NCBI GenBank assembly: GCA_002361155.1
Contig: DERZ01000032.1
Location: 3,226 to 55,619 of the forward strand
Direction of reading: 5' to 3'
Length of the DNA stretch: 52,394 bases
Origin: Porphyromonadaceae bacterium UBA3327
Lineage (GTDB): Bacteria; Bacteroidota; Bacteroidia; Bacteroidales; Muribaculaceae
Shown: piece after piece, positions 1-10,932 of the stretch
How positions within the stretch are numbered: position 1 is the stretch's first letter
Layout: every line of letters begins with the position of its first letter
Notes under the pieces: generated by a model
The model's input: only the letters and a program-made list of their open reading frames with translations
Told to the model about the DNA's origin: nothing
Database searches by the model: none
Program-made: the position numbers and the translations under genes

Positions 1-1
1 C

Positions 2-1114
2 GCCTACAACTGCGGCCCCGGCACCGTCAACAAGGCGCTGCGCCGTGCCGGCGGCGACTCCAAAAACCTCGATTTCTGGGCCATCTACTATTATCTGCCG
101 GAGGAGACGAGAGGCTACCTGCCGATGTTCATCGCCGCCAATTACGTGATGAACTATTATCCTCACCACAACATATCGCCGGTGCTTCCCACCAAGCCGC
201 TGGTGACCGACACGCTCATGATCTCCGACCGGGTGCATTTCGACCAGATATCGCATGTGCTCGACATCCCGATGGAGGAGCTGCGCATACTGAATCCGCA
301 ATTCCGCGCCGACATAATCCCGGGGACTCCGGAACGGCCCTACACGCTTGTCCTCCCCTCCCAGCAGTGCCACGCCTATCTTATGAGCGAGGGTGACATC
401 CTTGCATACGAAGCGGAGAAATACGCGCGCCGCATCGAAGTCTCTCCCGGCACACGTCCCGGCACCGCCCTGGCGGCTCAGATTGAGCGCGAGGAGGCTG
501 TAGACGAGACGCCGCTAGAAGAGACAACGGTAGCCGAGCAGACCGTGGTGGCGCGACGGCCCGACACCGGCAATACCGGCGACCTCAGGACCATCGTGCA
601 CAAGGTTACTCCGGGACAGACTCTTAGCCGCATCGCCGCGCTCTACAATGTGAGCACCGACGACATCAAGGAATGGAACAGTCTTCAGCGCAACGCGGTC
701 CGCACCGGACAGATGCTCCGCATCACCACCACGGCCGAACTCGCCGAAGCCAACGGTGCGCGCGAAGTGGCCTCTGCAAGCCAGCCGCGCCAGAACAAAT
801 GGAGCGAAACCAGCGGTCCTTCCACAAAAAAAGCCTCGGATACATCGAATAAATCCGGAAATAAATCGATAAAATCAAAACAGAGCGCAAAAGCCCGTAC
901 CCAGGCCTCGCCAAAGAGCCACACCGTGCGCAGCGGCGAGAACCTTTCGGTGATAGCCCGTCGGTACGGAGTGAGCGTAAAGCAGCTCCAGCAGGCCAAC
1001 GGAATGAAAGGAACCGAACTTCACCCCGGAGACAAACTAAAACTCCCGGCAAAAGGAAAATCCACGGTGAAATCGAGAAAATCCGGCACGGCAAAAAAGA
1101 AAAGAAGAAGATAA
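2..1114 (+). CDS. Membrane-bound lytic murein transglycosylase (MltD-like) with LysM repeats, 5' truncated
   Basis: The gene enters from the left edge; the open frame runs from base 2 and no start is in the window. The first codons (AYNCGPGTVNKAL, then a DFWAIYYYLPEET stretch) match the end of the SLT lysozyme-like domain of MltD-type transglycosylases, which cleave peptidoglycan glycan strands to anhydromuropeptides in the periplasm. After the catalytic domain come a weak LysM-like segment (around bases 220-380) and two clear LysM modules (about 595-735 and 915-1050), which bind N-acetylglucosamine in the wall. A Lys/Ser-rich linker separates them and the protein ends in a very basic Lys/Arg tail. 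The catalytic Glu lies upstream of the window. The first internal ATG at 125 falls inside the domain and is not the start. A hairpin follows the stop. Confidence 0.9.
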   Translation, partial: AYNCGPGTVNKALRRAGGDSKNLDFWAIYYYLPEETRGYLPMFIAANYVMNYYPHHNISPVLPTKPLVTDTLMISDRVHFDQISHVLDIPMEELRILNPQFRADIIPGTPERPYTLVLPSQQCHAYLMSEGDILAYEAEKYARRIEVSPGTRPGTALAAQIEREEAVDETPLEETTVAEQTVVARRPDTGNTGDLRTIVHKVTPGQTLSRIAALYNVSTDDIKEWNSLQRNAVRTGQMLRITTTAELAEANGAREVASASQPRQNKWSETSGPSTKKASDTSNKSGNKSIKSKQSAKARTQASPKSHTVRSGENLSVIARRYGVSVKQLQQANGMKGTELHPGDKLKLPAKGKSTVKSRKSGTAKKKRRR

Positions 1115-1130
1115 AAAAGAACGAGCAAAT

Positions 1131-1160
1131 GGCAGGAATCCGCTGCGGCGGATCCCTGCC
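1131..1160 (+). terminator. Hairpin after the transglycosylase gene
   Basis: GGCAGGAATCCGC at 1131-1143 pairs with GCGGATCCCTGCC at 1148-1160 across a TGCG loop, with one mismatch in 13. It begins 16 bp after the stop codon. The tract after it is AT-rich but has no good T-run, so it is a plausible rather than textbook intrinsic terminator. Confidence 0.55.
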
Positions 1161-1237
1161 AATAATCTAATAACCCGAAATCACAATTTTCAACTCCATT
1201 TTTTTCATTTTCTTAAAGTCGTCTACCTAAAAAAACC

Positions 1238-2632
1238 ATGATTTCCACACTGATCATTCTGTTCTTTATCGGCTATCTCGGCATAGCACTCGAGCATCCG
1301 CTCAAAATCGACAAGACGGCGATAGCGCTGACGCTGGGAATGCTTCTCTGGATCCTCTATGCCCTCGGGGCGGAGTACATCGTCCCGGCTATAGAGGGAG
1401 AATCCCTTCAGGCCTACATAGCCGCACATCCGCGGATGCTGGACGAATCTCTACACAGCCAGGCTCTAAATTACATTCTCGACATCAAGATAGTGGAGAG
1501 TCTGGGCGACATCACGCAGACCCTCTTCTTCCTGATCGGAGCCATGACGATCGTCGAGCTTGTCGACGTGCACGGAGGATTCACCGTCCTGACCGACAAC
1601 ATCACCACCCGCAGGAAGCGCTCGCTGCTGTGGGTGCTCTGCATATTGACATTCTTCCTGTCGGCAGTGCTCGACAACATGACCACAACAATCGTGATGG
1701 TGCTGCTTCTGCGCAAACTCATAGAGGACCGTCACGAACGATGGCTCTACGCCGGCATGATAGTGATAGCCGCCAACACAGGCGGCGCGTGGAGTCCCAT
1801 CGGGGACGTGACCACCATCATGCTGTGGGTGAAAGGGAACGTCACCGCTCCGGCTCTCGTATGCTTCGTGCTGCTGCCGAGCATCGTGGCCATGGTGGTG
1901 CCTCTGCTCGGCATCTCACGCCAGCTTCAGGGAGAACTTCCGCCACACACCGCGATGAAACCGCAGAACTCCGACATGTCCTACCATGAGCGGCTCACCA
2001 TGCTGATTCTTGGAGTCGGCGGCCTGCTGTTCGTGCCAATCTTCAAAAGCATAACCCATCTGCCTCCCTTCGTGGGGATGCTCTTCGTGCTCGGCATCCT
2101 CTGGATATACACGGAAATCTTCTATAACGGCAAGCGGGTGGAACGCGACAAGGAACACCGCCTCCCCAAGGTGCTGTCGCGCATCGACATGCCCTCCATC
2201 CTCTTCTTCCTGGGAATCCTGATGGCGGTATCGGTGCTCGAGCATTCGGGAATCCTGGCCGCCACCGCGGCATGGCTCGACGAGAAGATCCACAACATCT
2301 ACATCATCAACATTCTGCTCGGCGTCATGTCGTCGGTGTTCGACAATGTACCGCTCGTAGCCGGAGTGATGGGAATGTACCCTGTGACAGATCCCGGCGC
2401 GACAGGCTATATGGCCAACTTCGTGCAGGACGGCATCTTCTGGGAGTTCCTCAGCTACTGTGCCGGCGTAGGCGGCAGTCTGCTCATAATCGGCTCTGCG
2501 GCGGGAGTGATCGCCATGGGCCTCGAGAAGATAGATTTCGGATGGTACCTGCGCAAATTCACGGCATGGGCACTTATCGGATATCTTGCCGGCGCCGGCG
2601 TCTATATTCTGGAAGTCCTGCTGCTTAAATAA
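1238..2632 (+). CDS. nhaD: Na+/H+ antiporter, NhaD family
   Basis: A 464-residue inner-membrane protein with about a dozen hydrophobic segments over its whole length and the usual length for NhaD. NhaD antiporters expel Na+ (or Li+) in exchange for H+ and support salt and pH homeostasis. Two membrane-embedded Asp-Asn motifs typical of the ion transporter superfamily are visible: AVLDNMTTT around residue 147 and SVFDNVPLV around residue 367, one in each half of the inverted repeat. The N-terminal LGIALEHPLKIDKTA segment is also characteristic. The ATG at 1238 follows an A-rich leader and starts directly with a transmembrane helix. It appears monocistronic. Confidence 0.9.
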   Translation: MISTLIILFFIGYLGIALEHPLKIDKTAIALTLGMLLWILYALGAEYIVPAIEGESLQAYIAAHPRMLDESLHSQALNYILDIKIVESLGDITQTLFFLIGAMTIVELVDVHGGFTVLTDNITTRRKRSLLWVLCILTFFLSAVLDNMTTTIVMVLLLRKLIEDRHERWLYAGMIVIAANTGGAWSPIGDVTTIMLWVKGNVTAPALVCFVLLPSIVAMVVPLLGISRQLQGELPPHTAMKPQNSDMSYHERLTMLILGVGGLLFVPIFKSITHLPPFVGMLFVLGILWIYTEIFYNGKRVERDKEHRLPKVLSRIDMPSILFFLGILMAVSVLEHSGILAATAAWLDEKIHNIYIINILLGVMSSVFDNVPLVAGVMGMYPVTDPGATGYMANFVQDGIFWEFLSYCAGVGGSLLIIGSAAGVIAMGLEKIDFGWYLRKFTAWALIGYLAGAGVYILEVLLLK

Positions 2633-2706
2633 AAAGCCGGGAATGGCGACGGAGCAATATGTTGGATAACATAAGGCGGGATATGCCGGATGTCACGTTT
2701 TTTTTA

Positions 2707-2714
2707 TAAATTTG
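2707..2714 (+). promoter_or_regulatory. Candidate -7 element for aspA
   Basis: TAAATTTG matches the Bacteroidota -7 consensus TAnnTTTG about 90 bp before the aspA start. No good TTTG lies at the right distance upstream, so the -33 element is weak. Confidence 0.45.
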
Positions 2715-2804
2715 CGGATTCGGTTTTGCGAGATGCCGCGAAACCGGAGCAACATCATGAAAATCTAAAATAGAAAATCCTTAAATCAAATAAAACGCAT
2801 TTAT

Positions 2805-4226
<1,422 letters not shown>

Positions 4227-4281
4227 CCAGACTGAAACAGCTGCAACTTCGCCCCGCGCGGAGTCCACTGATCAAACCATA

Positions 4282-4329
4282 ATTGTCCGGCATCCGTCTC
4301 CCGAACCGGGAGCGGATTTGCCGGACAAT
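4282..4329. terminator. Long hairpin between aspA and sufB
   Basis: ATTGTCCGGC at 4282-4291 pairs with GCCGGACAAT at 4320-4329. Inside, ATCCG pairs with CGGAT, and CTCCCG pairs with CGGGAG around a 3-base loop. The stem is near-continuous with small bulges. It probably ends aspA transcription, and it sits just ahead of the sufB promoter. Confidence 0.65.
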
Positions 4330-4341
4330 GTATTTGTGTGC

Positions 4342-4372
4342 TTGTGCCGTTGCAACTTTTTTACTAATTTTG
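4342..4372 (+). promoter_or_regulatory. Promoter of sufB
   Basis: TTG at 4342-4344, 20 bp, then TAATTTTG at 4365-4372. This matches the Bacteroidota sigma-ABfr pattern and places the start site about 40 bp before the sufB ATG. Confidence 0.65.
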
Positions 4373-4416
4373 CGTAATATTAATAAGGCCGCTCTGACAG
4401 CGGTCCTTGCGCAAGT

Positions 4417-5874
4417 ATGGATGACAGAAATCTTGATTCGTCGCGTGTGATAGAGGACGCGACCAATTCCGAATATAAGTACGGATTCACGTCGGACATC
4501 GACACCGACATAGTGCCTCCCGGTCTGGACGAGGGAGTGATACGCCACATCTCCGCGATGAAAGGTGAGCCGGACTGGCTTCTAGAGTTCCGCCTCAAGG
4601 CATTCCGCCACTGGCTCACGCTCACTCCGCCCCGCTGGGCGCACCTCGACATACCCCCCATCGACTTCCAGGCAATCAGCTACTATGCGGCGCCCAAAAA
4701 GAAGGATCTGAAAAAGAGCATGGACGAGGTGGACCCGGAACTGGTAAAGACATTCAACAAACTGGGTATCTCTCTCGAGGAACAGAAGCGTCTTGCGGGA
4801 GTGGCGGTCGACGCGGTGCTCGACTCGGTGAGCGTGAAGACCACACACCGGGAACGGCTCGCCGAGCTGGGCGTGATTTTCTGCTCCTTCTCAGAAGCGG
4901 TGAAGGACTATCCCGAACTGGTGCGGAGATACCTCGGCACGGTGGTAGGCTACCGCGACAATTTCTACGCGGCGCTGAACTCGGCGGTGTTCTCCGACGG
5001 CTCGTTCGTCTACATACCCAAGGGAGTGCGCTGTCCCATGGAACTGAGCACCTATTTCCGCATCAACGCTGCCGGGACAGGACAGTTCGAACGGACACTC
5101 ATCGTTGCCGATGACGACTCCTACGTAAGCTATCTCGAAGGGTGTACGGCACCGATGCGCGATGAGAACCAGCTTCACGCCGCCATCGTGGAAATAATAG
5201 TGGAAGAACGCGCCGAGGTGAAATATTCGACAGTGCAGAACTGGTATGCCGGCGATGCGGAAGGGCGCGGCGGCGTATTCAACTTCGTGACGAAGCGCGG
5301 ACTCTGCCGCGGCCACCGTTCGAAACTCTCCTGGACGCAGGTCGAGACCGGTTCCGCCATCACCTGGAAATATCCCTCCTGCATCCTGAAAGGGGATGAA
5401 AGCACCGGCGAGTTCTACTCGGTGGCGCTCACCAACCACTTCCAGCAGGCCGACACCGGCACAAAGATGATACATCTCGGAAAAAACTCCCGGTCCACCA
5501 TCGTGAGCAAGGGAATATCTGCCGGACGGTCGCAGAACAGTTATCGCGGCAAGGTGCGCGTGGCGCCCGGAGCCGAAGGCTGCCGCAACTACACGCAATG
5601 CGACTCGCTGCTTATGGGAGACCGGTGCGGTGCGCACACATTCCCGTACATCACCGTCAGCAACGATTCCTCTACGGTGGAGCATGAGGCCACCACATCG
5701 AAAATCAACGAGGAACAACTGTTCTACTGCCGTCAGCGCGGGATACCGATGGAGGAGGCAGTGGCGCTCATCGTGGGAGGATATGCCCGCGAGGTGATGA
5801 ACAAACTGCCGATGGAGTTCGCAGTGGAAGCCCAGAAACTGCTCCAGATATCGCTTGCGGACTCGGTGGGATGA
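4417..5874 (+). CDS. sufB: Fe-S cluster assembly scaffold protein SufB
   Basis: A 485-residue SufB of normal length. SufB forms the SufBC2D scaffold on which iron-sulfur clusters are built in the cytosol using sulfur delivered by SufS. Diagnostic C-terminal motifs are visible: the CGAHTFPYI segment, [10 protein letters not shown] and [10 protein letters not shown], the last with a conserved Cys. The N-terminal [15 protein letters not shown] segment is typical. It has its own promoter. The expected partners sufC, sufD and sufS do not follow; the next gene is phoH. Its partners must lie elsewhere, or the suf operon has been split. Confidence 0.93.
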   Translation: MDDRNLDSSRVIEDATNSEYKYGFTSDIDTDIVPPGLDEGVIRHISAMKGEPDWLLEFRLKAFRHWLTLTPPRWAHLDIPPIDFQAISYYAAPKKKDLKKSMDEVDPELVKTFNKLGISLEEQKRLAGVAVDAVLDSVSVKTTHRERLAELGVIFCSFSEAVKDYPELVRRYLGTVVGYRDNFYAALNSAVFSDGSFVYIPKGVRCPMELSTYFRINAAGTGQFERTLIVADDDSYVSYLEGCTAPMRDENQLHAAIVEIIVEERAEVKYSTVQNWYAGDAEGRGGVFNFVTKRGLCRGHRSKLSWTQVETGSAITWKYPSCILKGDESTGEFYSVALTNHFQQADTGTKMIHLGKNSRSTIVSKGISAGRSQNSYRGKVRVAPGAEGCRNYTQCDSLLMGDRCGAHTFPYITVSNDSSTVEHEATTSKINEEQLFYCRQRGIPMEEAVALIVGGYAREVMNKLPMEFAVEAQKLLQISLADSVG

Positions 5875-5947
5875 ACTGTTTTGAATTCTGAACGAAGGAT
5901 TCTGAATGACGGATGACCAGAAAAATGACGGGAGCTGAATCTTTACG

Positions 5948-6928
5948 ATGATTGAGAGGATAATAATAATCGACGGGGTCGACCCACAGACTTTTTACGG
6001 CGTGAACAACGCCAACATCAGCCTTATCCGCAATCTCTTTCCGAAATTGCGGGTATCGGCCCGCGGCAATGTGGTAAAGGTTATCGGAGAGGAACATGAG
6101 ACAGCGGAGTTCGAGAAGAAGCTGAAGGAGATCGAGGCATACGCCTCAAAATACAACAAGCTTACGGAGGAGGCGATCATCGACCTGGCTCGCGGCGAGG
6201 CTCCTCGCCGTATGGACGCCGAGGGGGTGATCATCTACGCGCAGAACGGCCGGCCGGTCACACCGCGCAACCCCAATCAGGCGCGGATGGTGAAAAGTTT
6301 CAGTGAGAATGACCTGACATTCGCCCTCGGCCCGGCTGGTACCGGCAAGACCTACATAGCGATAGCCCTGGCAGTACGGGCGCTCAAGAACAAGGAGTGC
6401 CGCAGGATTATCCTTTCACGACCGGCCGTGGAGGCCGGCGAGAAACTCGGTTTCCTGCCGGGCGACATGAAGGAGAAGATCGATCCCTATCTGCAGCCGC
6501 TATACGACGCGCTGGAGGATATGATTCCGCCGCTGAAACTCAAGGAATACATGGATGCCGACACCATCCAGATAGCACCGCTGGCCTTTATGCGCGGACG
6601 CACCCTGAACGACGCCGTGATCATCCTCGACGAGGCGCAGAACACCACCACCCACCAGATGAAGATGTTTCTGACCCGTCTTGGCATGAACTCCAAAATG
6701 GTGGTTACCGGCGACGTGACGCAGATCGACCTGCCCCGCTCGGTGCGCAGCGGCCTTCTCAACGCGTTGCGGATACTGCGGGGCGTGAAGGGAATCGGCA
6801 TGATCGAGTATGAGAAAAAAGATATTGTCCGCCATCCTCTGGTGCAGAGGATAGTGGACGCCTACGAGCAGCGGGAGAAAGATGTATCGGCCGAAGAGGC
6901 TGCCGGAAGCACCGGTGAAGATATATAA
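5948..6928 (+). CDS. PhoH family ATPase (YbeZ-like)
   Basis: A 326-residue cytosolic protein with an N-terminal region (about 1-105) that probably includes the small nucleic-acid-binding domain of this family, then a PhoH P-loop domain. The Walker A motif GPAGTGKT is at about residues 129-136 and Walker B with DEAQN at about 227-232, followed by TGDVTQIDLP. PhoH/YbeZ proteins are RNA-associated ATPases usually linked to the endoribonuclease YbeY and ribosome quality control; ybeY is not next to it here. The ATG at 5948 gives the expected N-terminus (MIERIIIIDGV). The stop slightly precedes the next gene's chosen start. Confidence 0.9.
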   Translation: MIERIIIIDGVDPQTFYGVNNANISLIRNLFPKLRVSARGNVVKVIGEEHETAEFEKKLKEIEAYASKYNKLTEEAIIDLARGEAPRRMDAEGVIIYAQNGRPVTPRNPNQARMVKSFSENDLTFALGPAGTGKTYIAIALAVRALKNKECRRIILSRPAVEAGEKLGFLPGDMKEKIDPYLQPLYDALEDMIPPLKLKEYMDADTIQIAPLAFMRGRTLNDAVIILDEAQNTTTHQMKMFLTRLGMNSKMVVTGDVTQIDLPRSVRSGLLNALRILRGVKGIGMIEYEKKDIVRHPLVQRIVDAYEQREKDVSAEEAAGSTGEDI

Positions 6929-6947
6929 TTCTGACTATTGTTACATT

Positions 6948-7697
6948 ATGGTAAAACCAGGAGATACAGTAAGATACCTTAACGAAGTCGGAGGCGGCAC
7001 AGTTACGCGCGTGGAGGGAAAGATAGCCTACGTGGATGATGCCGGCTTCGAGACACCGATACAGGTGTCGGACCTTGTGGTGGTGATTCCCGCCGGGCAC
7101 ACCCCTGCGGAGGGGAGCGCCCGGCTGATGTTCGACCAGCAGGCGTTCGACACCGGACGCACATCGGTGCGCAACAGACCGGAGCCCCGGGAAGCCGCTC
7201 CGGCGCTCTCGAAAGAGAAGAAAGGCTCTCCGGTGCCAGAGCCGCAGATCCCGGTGGAGGAAACTGAGTACGGCGACGCCCTGAACATCACCCTCGCTTT
7301 CGAGCCGCGCGACATCAAGCGGCTGTCGGACACCGAAATCAACACGGTGCTCGTGAACGATTCCAACTATTTCCTGCAATTCAACCTCCTGAGGCGCGAT
7401 GAGACGGAGGGCTGGGTATCGGTCTACCGGGGCGAGGTGGCTCCCAACGAGCTTATCGATCTGGCCACGTTCAGTCAGGAAACCATAGCGCAAATGGAGC
7501 GCGTAGTGCTTCAGGCCATCGCCTACAAGGAGGGGAAGCCGTTTGAGGTAAAGACTCCGCTCAACGTGTCGCGCAAGATCGATCTCACAAAGTTCTTCAA
7601 GGCCCACTGCTTCAGGCCCGGCGTATATTTCGAGACCCCCGTCATCGAGATTCCGCTTTACAGCGAGCCGGTATCGAAAAAAGTATCGAAACGATGA
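6948..7697 (+). CDS. DUF2027 family protein
   Basis: A 249-residue protein of unknown function. The N-terminal block VKPGDTVRYLNEVGGGTVTR and the following VDDAGFETPIQVSDLVVV form the beta-rich module I recognise as DUF2027, seen in Bacteroidota. A middle linker rich in Pro, Glu and Lys precedes a second beta-rich region beginning LNITLAFEPRDIKRL. The frame is open from an ATG at 6882, but that would overlap phoH by 47 bp. The ATG at 6948 gives the conserved N-terminus directly and is preferred. As I recall, some relatives are longer and carry a C-terminal Smr domain, which I do not see here. Its stop overlaps the next start by 4 bp (ATGA). Confidence 0.75.
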   Translation: MVKPGDTVRYLNEVGGGTVTRVEGKIAYVDDAGFETPIQVSDLVVVIPAGHTPAEGSARLMFDQQAFDTGRTSVRNRPEPREAAPALSKEKKGSPVPEPQIPVEETEYGDALNITLAFEPRDIKRLSDTEINTVLVNDSNYFLQFNLLRRDETEGWVSVYRGEVAPNELIDLATFSQETIAQMERVVLQAIAYKEGKPFEVKTPLNVSRKIDLTKFFKAHCFRPGVYFETPVIEIPLYSEPVSKKVSKR

Positions 7698-8137
7698 AGG
7701 AGAGATGGTGGACGGCCCCCGCTGCCGGTGACGGCGGAGGCGACGTGATTGTGACCGGACGCGACTACATGGACGACATCATCGCCAAAGGGAAGTTCAA
7801 TATCCGCGTTGACGTGCGTTGGGACTACACTCCCCTCCCCTCGGGAATGCCGTCGGACTCCGACGCCGCACTCATGGAGCAGGCCACCGACGCGCTCATG
7901 CAGGCGTTCCGGAAGGACAAGGCAGCCTACATGACCGGAATATATACCGGCGAAGGACGCCGCGACTGGATCTTCTACACCTTCAACCTCAATATATTCG
8001 GCCGGGTATTAAACCGCGCTCTCGCCGAACTGCCGCTGCTTCCGCTGCGCATGGAAGCCGAGGAGGACCCCGGATGGGAGGAATACCGCGAGATGCGCGC
8101 CAACACCTACATCCCCGAAGATGACGACGAGCGATAA
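7694..8137 (+). CDS. DUF695 domain protein
   Basis: A 147-residue soluble protein that looks like a DUF695 domain. It contains an N-terminal Trp-rich start (MKERWWTAPA), a VIVTGRDYMDDI segment, and the MTGIYTGEGRRDWIFYT and LNIFGRVLNRAL segments typical of the family, ending in an acidic tail. The function is unknown. Its ATG overlaps the upstream DUF2027 stop (ATGA), so the pair is probably translationally coupled and co-expressed. There is no signal peptide or membrane segment. Confidence 0.7.
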   Translation: MKERWWTAPAAGDGGGDVIVTGRDYMDDIIAKGKFNIRVDVRWDYTPLPSGMPSDSDAALMEQATDALMQAFRKDKAAYMTGIYTGEGRRDWIFYTFNLNIFGRVLNRALAELPLLPLRMEAEEDPGWEEYREMRANTYIPEDDDER

Positions 8138-8199
8138 CCGTTCAATACAGATGATAATCTGATAATCCTTTAATGTACAACAATACAATTGTTTAATAT

Positions 8200-10719
8200 A
8201 TGAAAAAATCAGGCTTTCTGCTTTTAGCGACTATATTTTTCGCGCTCCGGGTTCATTCTCTGACTGTCACAACGACCGCCTCTCCGCTTCAGGAAAACTC
8301 CCGGAATGCAGAGATATTCTTCCATACAGGCCAAGACAACAAAAGCCATGCGGGCACAGAGGCGGCTGACGATGCCGACAACAGCGGTTTCCAGCTTACT
8401 TTCCGCCACAACCGGATTTCCGACGTGATCACCGGCGCCACCAACAAGCTGAAGTTTACAGCGGGCACCACGGAGGATGCAGCCATCAGCATCAGGGTCG
8501 GCGACGAGACCGTGGCCTCGACTCCATCGGCCAAGAGCCTCGTGGCCGATTACACGTTCACCGGACCCGGCGACTATGTGGTGACTGCTGAGGCAGTCGC
8601 CGGCGGTGCCACACTGACCCGGTCGATAACGGTGGTCTACGCCAGGGACTCCGCGCCGGCCGCCGACACCACGGTGCCGGCAATGGGCCTCACCCGCAAC
8701 GCCGACGGCTCCTCCACGTTCTGTCTGGCGGCACCGGGCAAGGAGAGCGTGATGCTGGTGGGAAGCTGGAACGGTTACCGCCCCACCAACGGCAATGTGA
8801 TGGAATATGTCGACACCGACATCGACGGAAACACCTTCAGGTTCTTCAAGACCACTCTTCCGGCAGGGGTCACGGGCAGCGAGTTCTGCTATTATTATCT
8901 GGTGGAGGGACGCACCTCCGTGGGCGACCCCTACGCACGGCTTGTGCTCGACCCGCAGAATGACAAGTATATCCCGGCTGATGTTTTCCCAGGACTTCCG
9001 GAATATCCTGCCGACAAGGTTCCGGACAACACATCCCTTGCCTATCACCGTGACGGCATGTTCGATTACGAGTGGACATCGCCGGACTTCAAGGCTCCCG
9101 CACAGACCGACCTCGTGATCTACGAGATGCTGTTCCGAGACTTCACCGGCACAGAGGGTCAGGCCCTGGGAAACGGCACCGTCCGCGCCGCCATCGAAAA
9201 GATACCTTACCTCAAGGAACTCGGAATCAATGCGGTGGAGCTTCTCCCGATCAATGAGTTCAACGGCAACAACTCGTGGGGCTATAACCCGAACTTTTAT
9301 TTCGCGCCCGACAAGGCCTACGGCACGCCTCAGGACTACAAGGAATTCATAGACCTCTGCCACAAGGAGGGAATCGCGGTGATTCTCGACGTGGTATTCA
9401 ACCAGAGCGACTGGCAGCATCCCTGGTTCAGGATGTACCCGTCAGGCTCCAACCCCTTCTTCAACGCCACCGCGCCTCATGCCTACAGCGTGCTCAACGA
9501 CTGGAACCAGGGCTATCCGCTCGTGGAGCGCCAATGGACCGACATGCTGCGGTTCTGGCTCGAGGAGTTCCGTGTGGACGGTTTCCGGTTCGACCTTGTG
9601 AAGGGACTCGGTGACAATGATTCATACGCCAATTCGGGCGAATCCGGCACAAATGCCTACAACAAAAGCCGCGTGGAGCGCATGAAGCGCCTGCACGCCG
9701 CCATGCGCGAGGTGAACCCGGAAGCTTATTTCATCAACGAGAACCTTGCCTCGGCCAAGGAGGAGAACGAGATGGCGGAGGACGGCGAGCTCAACTGGGC
9801 CAATGTCAACAACGCCGGATGCCAGTTTGCCATGGGATATTCCTCCGATTCGAATCTAAACCGCATGAACGCGGTGAAAGACAACCGCACGGCAGGATCG
9901 ACTGTGGCATATCTGGAAAGCCACGACGAACAGCGCCTCGCCTACAAGCAGATAACATGGGGCGTGGACGGAGTCAAGGACAACCATCGCGCGGCCATGC
10001 AGCGCTGTGGCTCGGCTGCGGCCCAGATGATTCTCGTGCCGGGGAGCCATCTGATCTGGATGTTCTCCGAGATGGGCAACGACCAGAACACCAAGGACAG
10101 CAACGGCGGCAACAACACGGGGCCCAAGAAGGTGAACTGGTCACTTCTCGACGATCCGGACAACGCCGGTCTCGTGGAGTCGTACCGCACTATGATCGCC
10201 CTGCGTCTCTCCAATCCGGACCTCTTCAGCGGCACGGCGCAGTACTCCAATCTATGCCAGGCCTGGAGCACCGGACGCACCATCACCGCAGTAAACGGCG
10301 ACAAAGAGCTTTACTGCGTGATCAATCCCAATGTTACGGGCAACATCACCGTAACCGTCGACTTCCTCAACCCTGACAACGGCAGCTACCGCGTGGCCTC
10401 GAAATCCTACGCCTCCGGCCCGACATTCGACGCGACGGCCAGGACCGTAACCGTGGAGCCTAACTGCTATGTGGTGCTCACCTCCGGAAGCGTGGCCGGA
10501 ATCGGCGACATTCCTGCCGATTCGGCGCCGGAGACCCATATCTATGGCACGCATGGCTGCGTACGAGTGGAGAACGCGACAGCCCCGGTGACGGTCTACA
10601 CGCTCGACGGGCGCATCGCTGCCCGTGCGGAGGCCTCCGAGTCGGTAGAGATCGGATTGCCGGCAGGTGCTTATGCCGTGAGATGCGGCACCGGGACAGC
10701 CAAAGTCATGGTCCGGTAA
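8200..10719 (+). CDS. Secreted GH13 alpha-amylase family glycosidase
   Basis: An 839-residue secreted protein with a signal peptide at 1-21. A beta-sandwich region follows (about 55-150), then a CBM48-like module containing VMLVGSWNGYRPT, the GH13 barrel (about 300-690), and a beta-rich C-terminus ending in a segment (YTLDGRIAA..., AYAVRCGTG) like type IX secretion sorting domains. Conserved GH13 regions are visible: nucleophile D465 in GFRFDLVKG, acid/base E514 in FINENLAS, and D576 in YLESHDEQR. Region I reads DVVFNQ (397-402), with Gln where His is usual. It probably acts on alpha-glucans such as starch or glycogen at the cell surface or outside. No sus genes are adjacent. Confidence 0.88.
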   Translation: MKKSGFLLLATIFFALRVHSLTVTTTASPLQENSRNAEIFFHTGQDNKSHAGTEAADDADNSGFQLTFRHNRISDVITGATNKLKFTAGTTEDAAISIRVGDETVASTPSAKSLVADYTFTGPGDYVVTAEAVAGGATLTRSITVVYARDSAPAADTTVPAMGLTRNADGSSTFCLAAPGKESVMLVGSWNGYRPTNGNVMEYVDTDIDGNTFRFFKTTLPAGVTGSEFCYYYLVEGRTSVGDPYARLVLDPQNDKYIPADVFPGLPEYPADKVPDNTSLAYHRDGMFDYEWTSPDFKAPAQTDLVIYEMLFRDFTGTEGQALGNGTVRAAIEKIPYLKELGINAVELLPINEFNGNNSWGYNPNFYFAPDKAYGTPQDYKEFIDLCHKEGIAVILDVVFNQSDWQHPWFRMYPSGSNPFFNATAPHAYSVLNDWNQGYPLVERQWTDMLRFWLEEFRVDGFRFDLVKGLGDNDSYANSGESGTNAYNKSRVERMKRLHAAMREVNPEAYFINENLASAKEENEMAEDGELNWANVNNAGCQFAMGYSSDSNLNRMNAVKDNRTAGSTVAYLESHDEQRLAYKQITWGVDGVKDNHRAAMQRCGSAAAQMILVPGSHLIWMFSEMGNDQNTKDSNGGNNTGPKKVNWSLLDDPDNAGLVESYRTMIALRLSNPDLFSGTAQYSNLCQAWSTGRTITAVNGDKELYCVINPNVTGNITVTVDFLNPDNGSYRVASKSYASGPTFDATARTVTVEPNCYVVLTSGSVAGIGDIPADSAPETHIYGTHGCVRVENATAPVTVYTLDGRIAARAEASESVEIGLPAGAYAVRCGTGTAKVMVR

Positions 10720-10845
10720 ATGATCCGGCAGATAAAGCCAATGGTGAAAATTTCATCGGCAATTCTTAAATTTTGCAAATTTTTAAGTTAAAATCATTAA
10801 ATACCGGAGAAATTTAGGAAAATCCGATAAAAAAATTGAAAAAAA

Positions 10846-10878
10846 TTTGTCGGTTGAAAAAAAATTATATTAACTTTG
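10846..10878 (+). promoter_or_regulatory. Near-perfect Bacteroidota promoter for the small lipoprotein
   Basis: TTTG at 10846-10849, 21 bp, then TAACTTTG at 10871-10878, within a very AT-rich tract. This predicts a start site near 10885 and a leader of about 48 bases. The match suggests strong expression. Confidence 0.8.
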
Positions 10879-10932
10879 CAACGTTTTTGATAGCAAGAAA
10901 ACATTGTTTTATTATTTTAAATTTATAGAGAG

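Noticed and set aside
10764..10790. AT-rich near-palindrome CTTAAATTTTGCAAATTTTTAAG after the GH13 gene
   Set aside because: Its stem is short, weak and expected by chance in such AT-rich DNA, so I do not call it a terminator.
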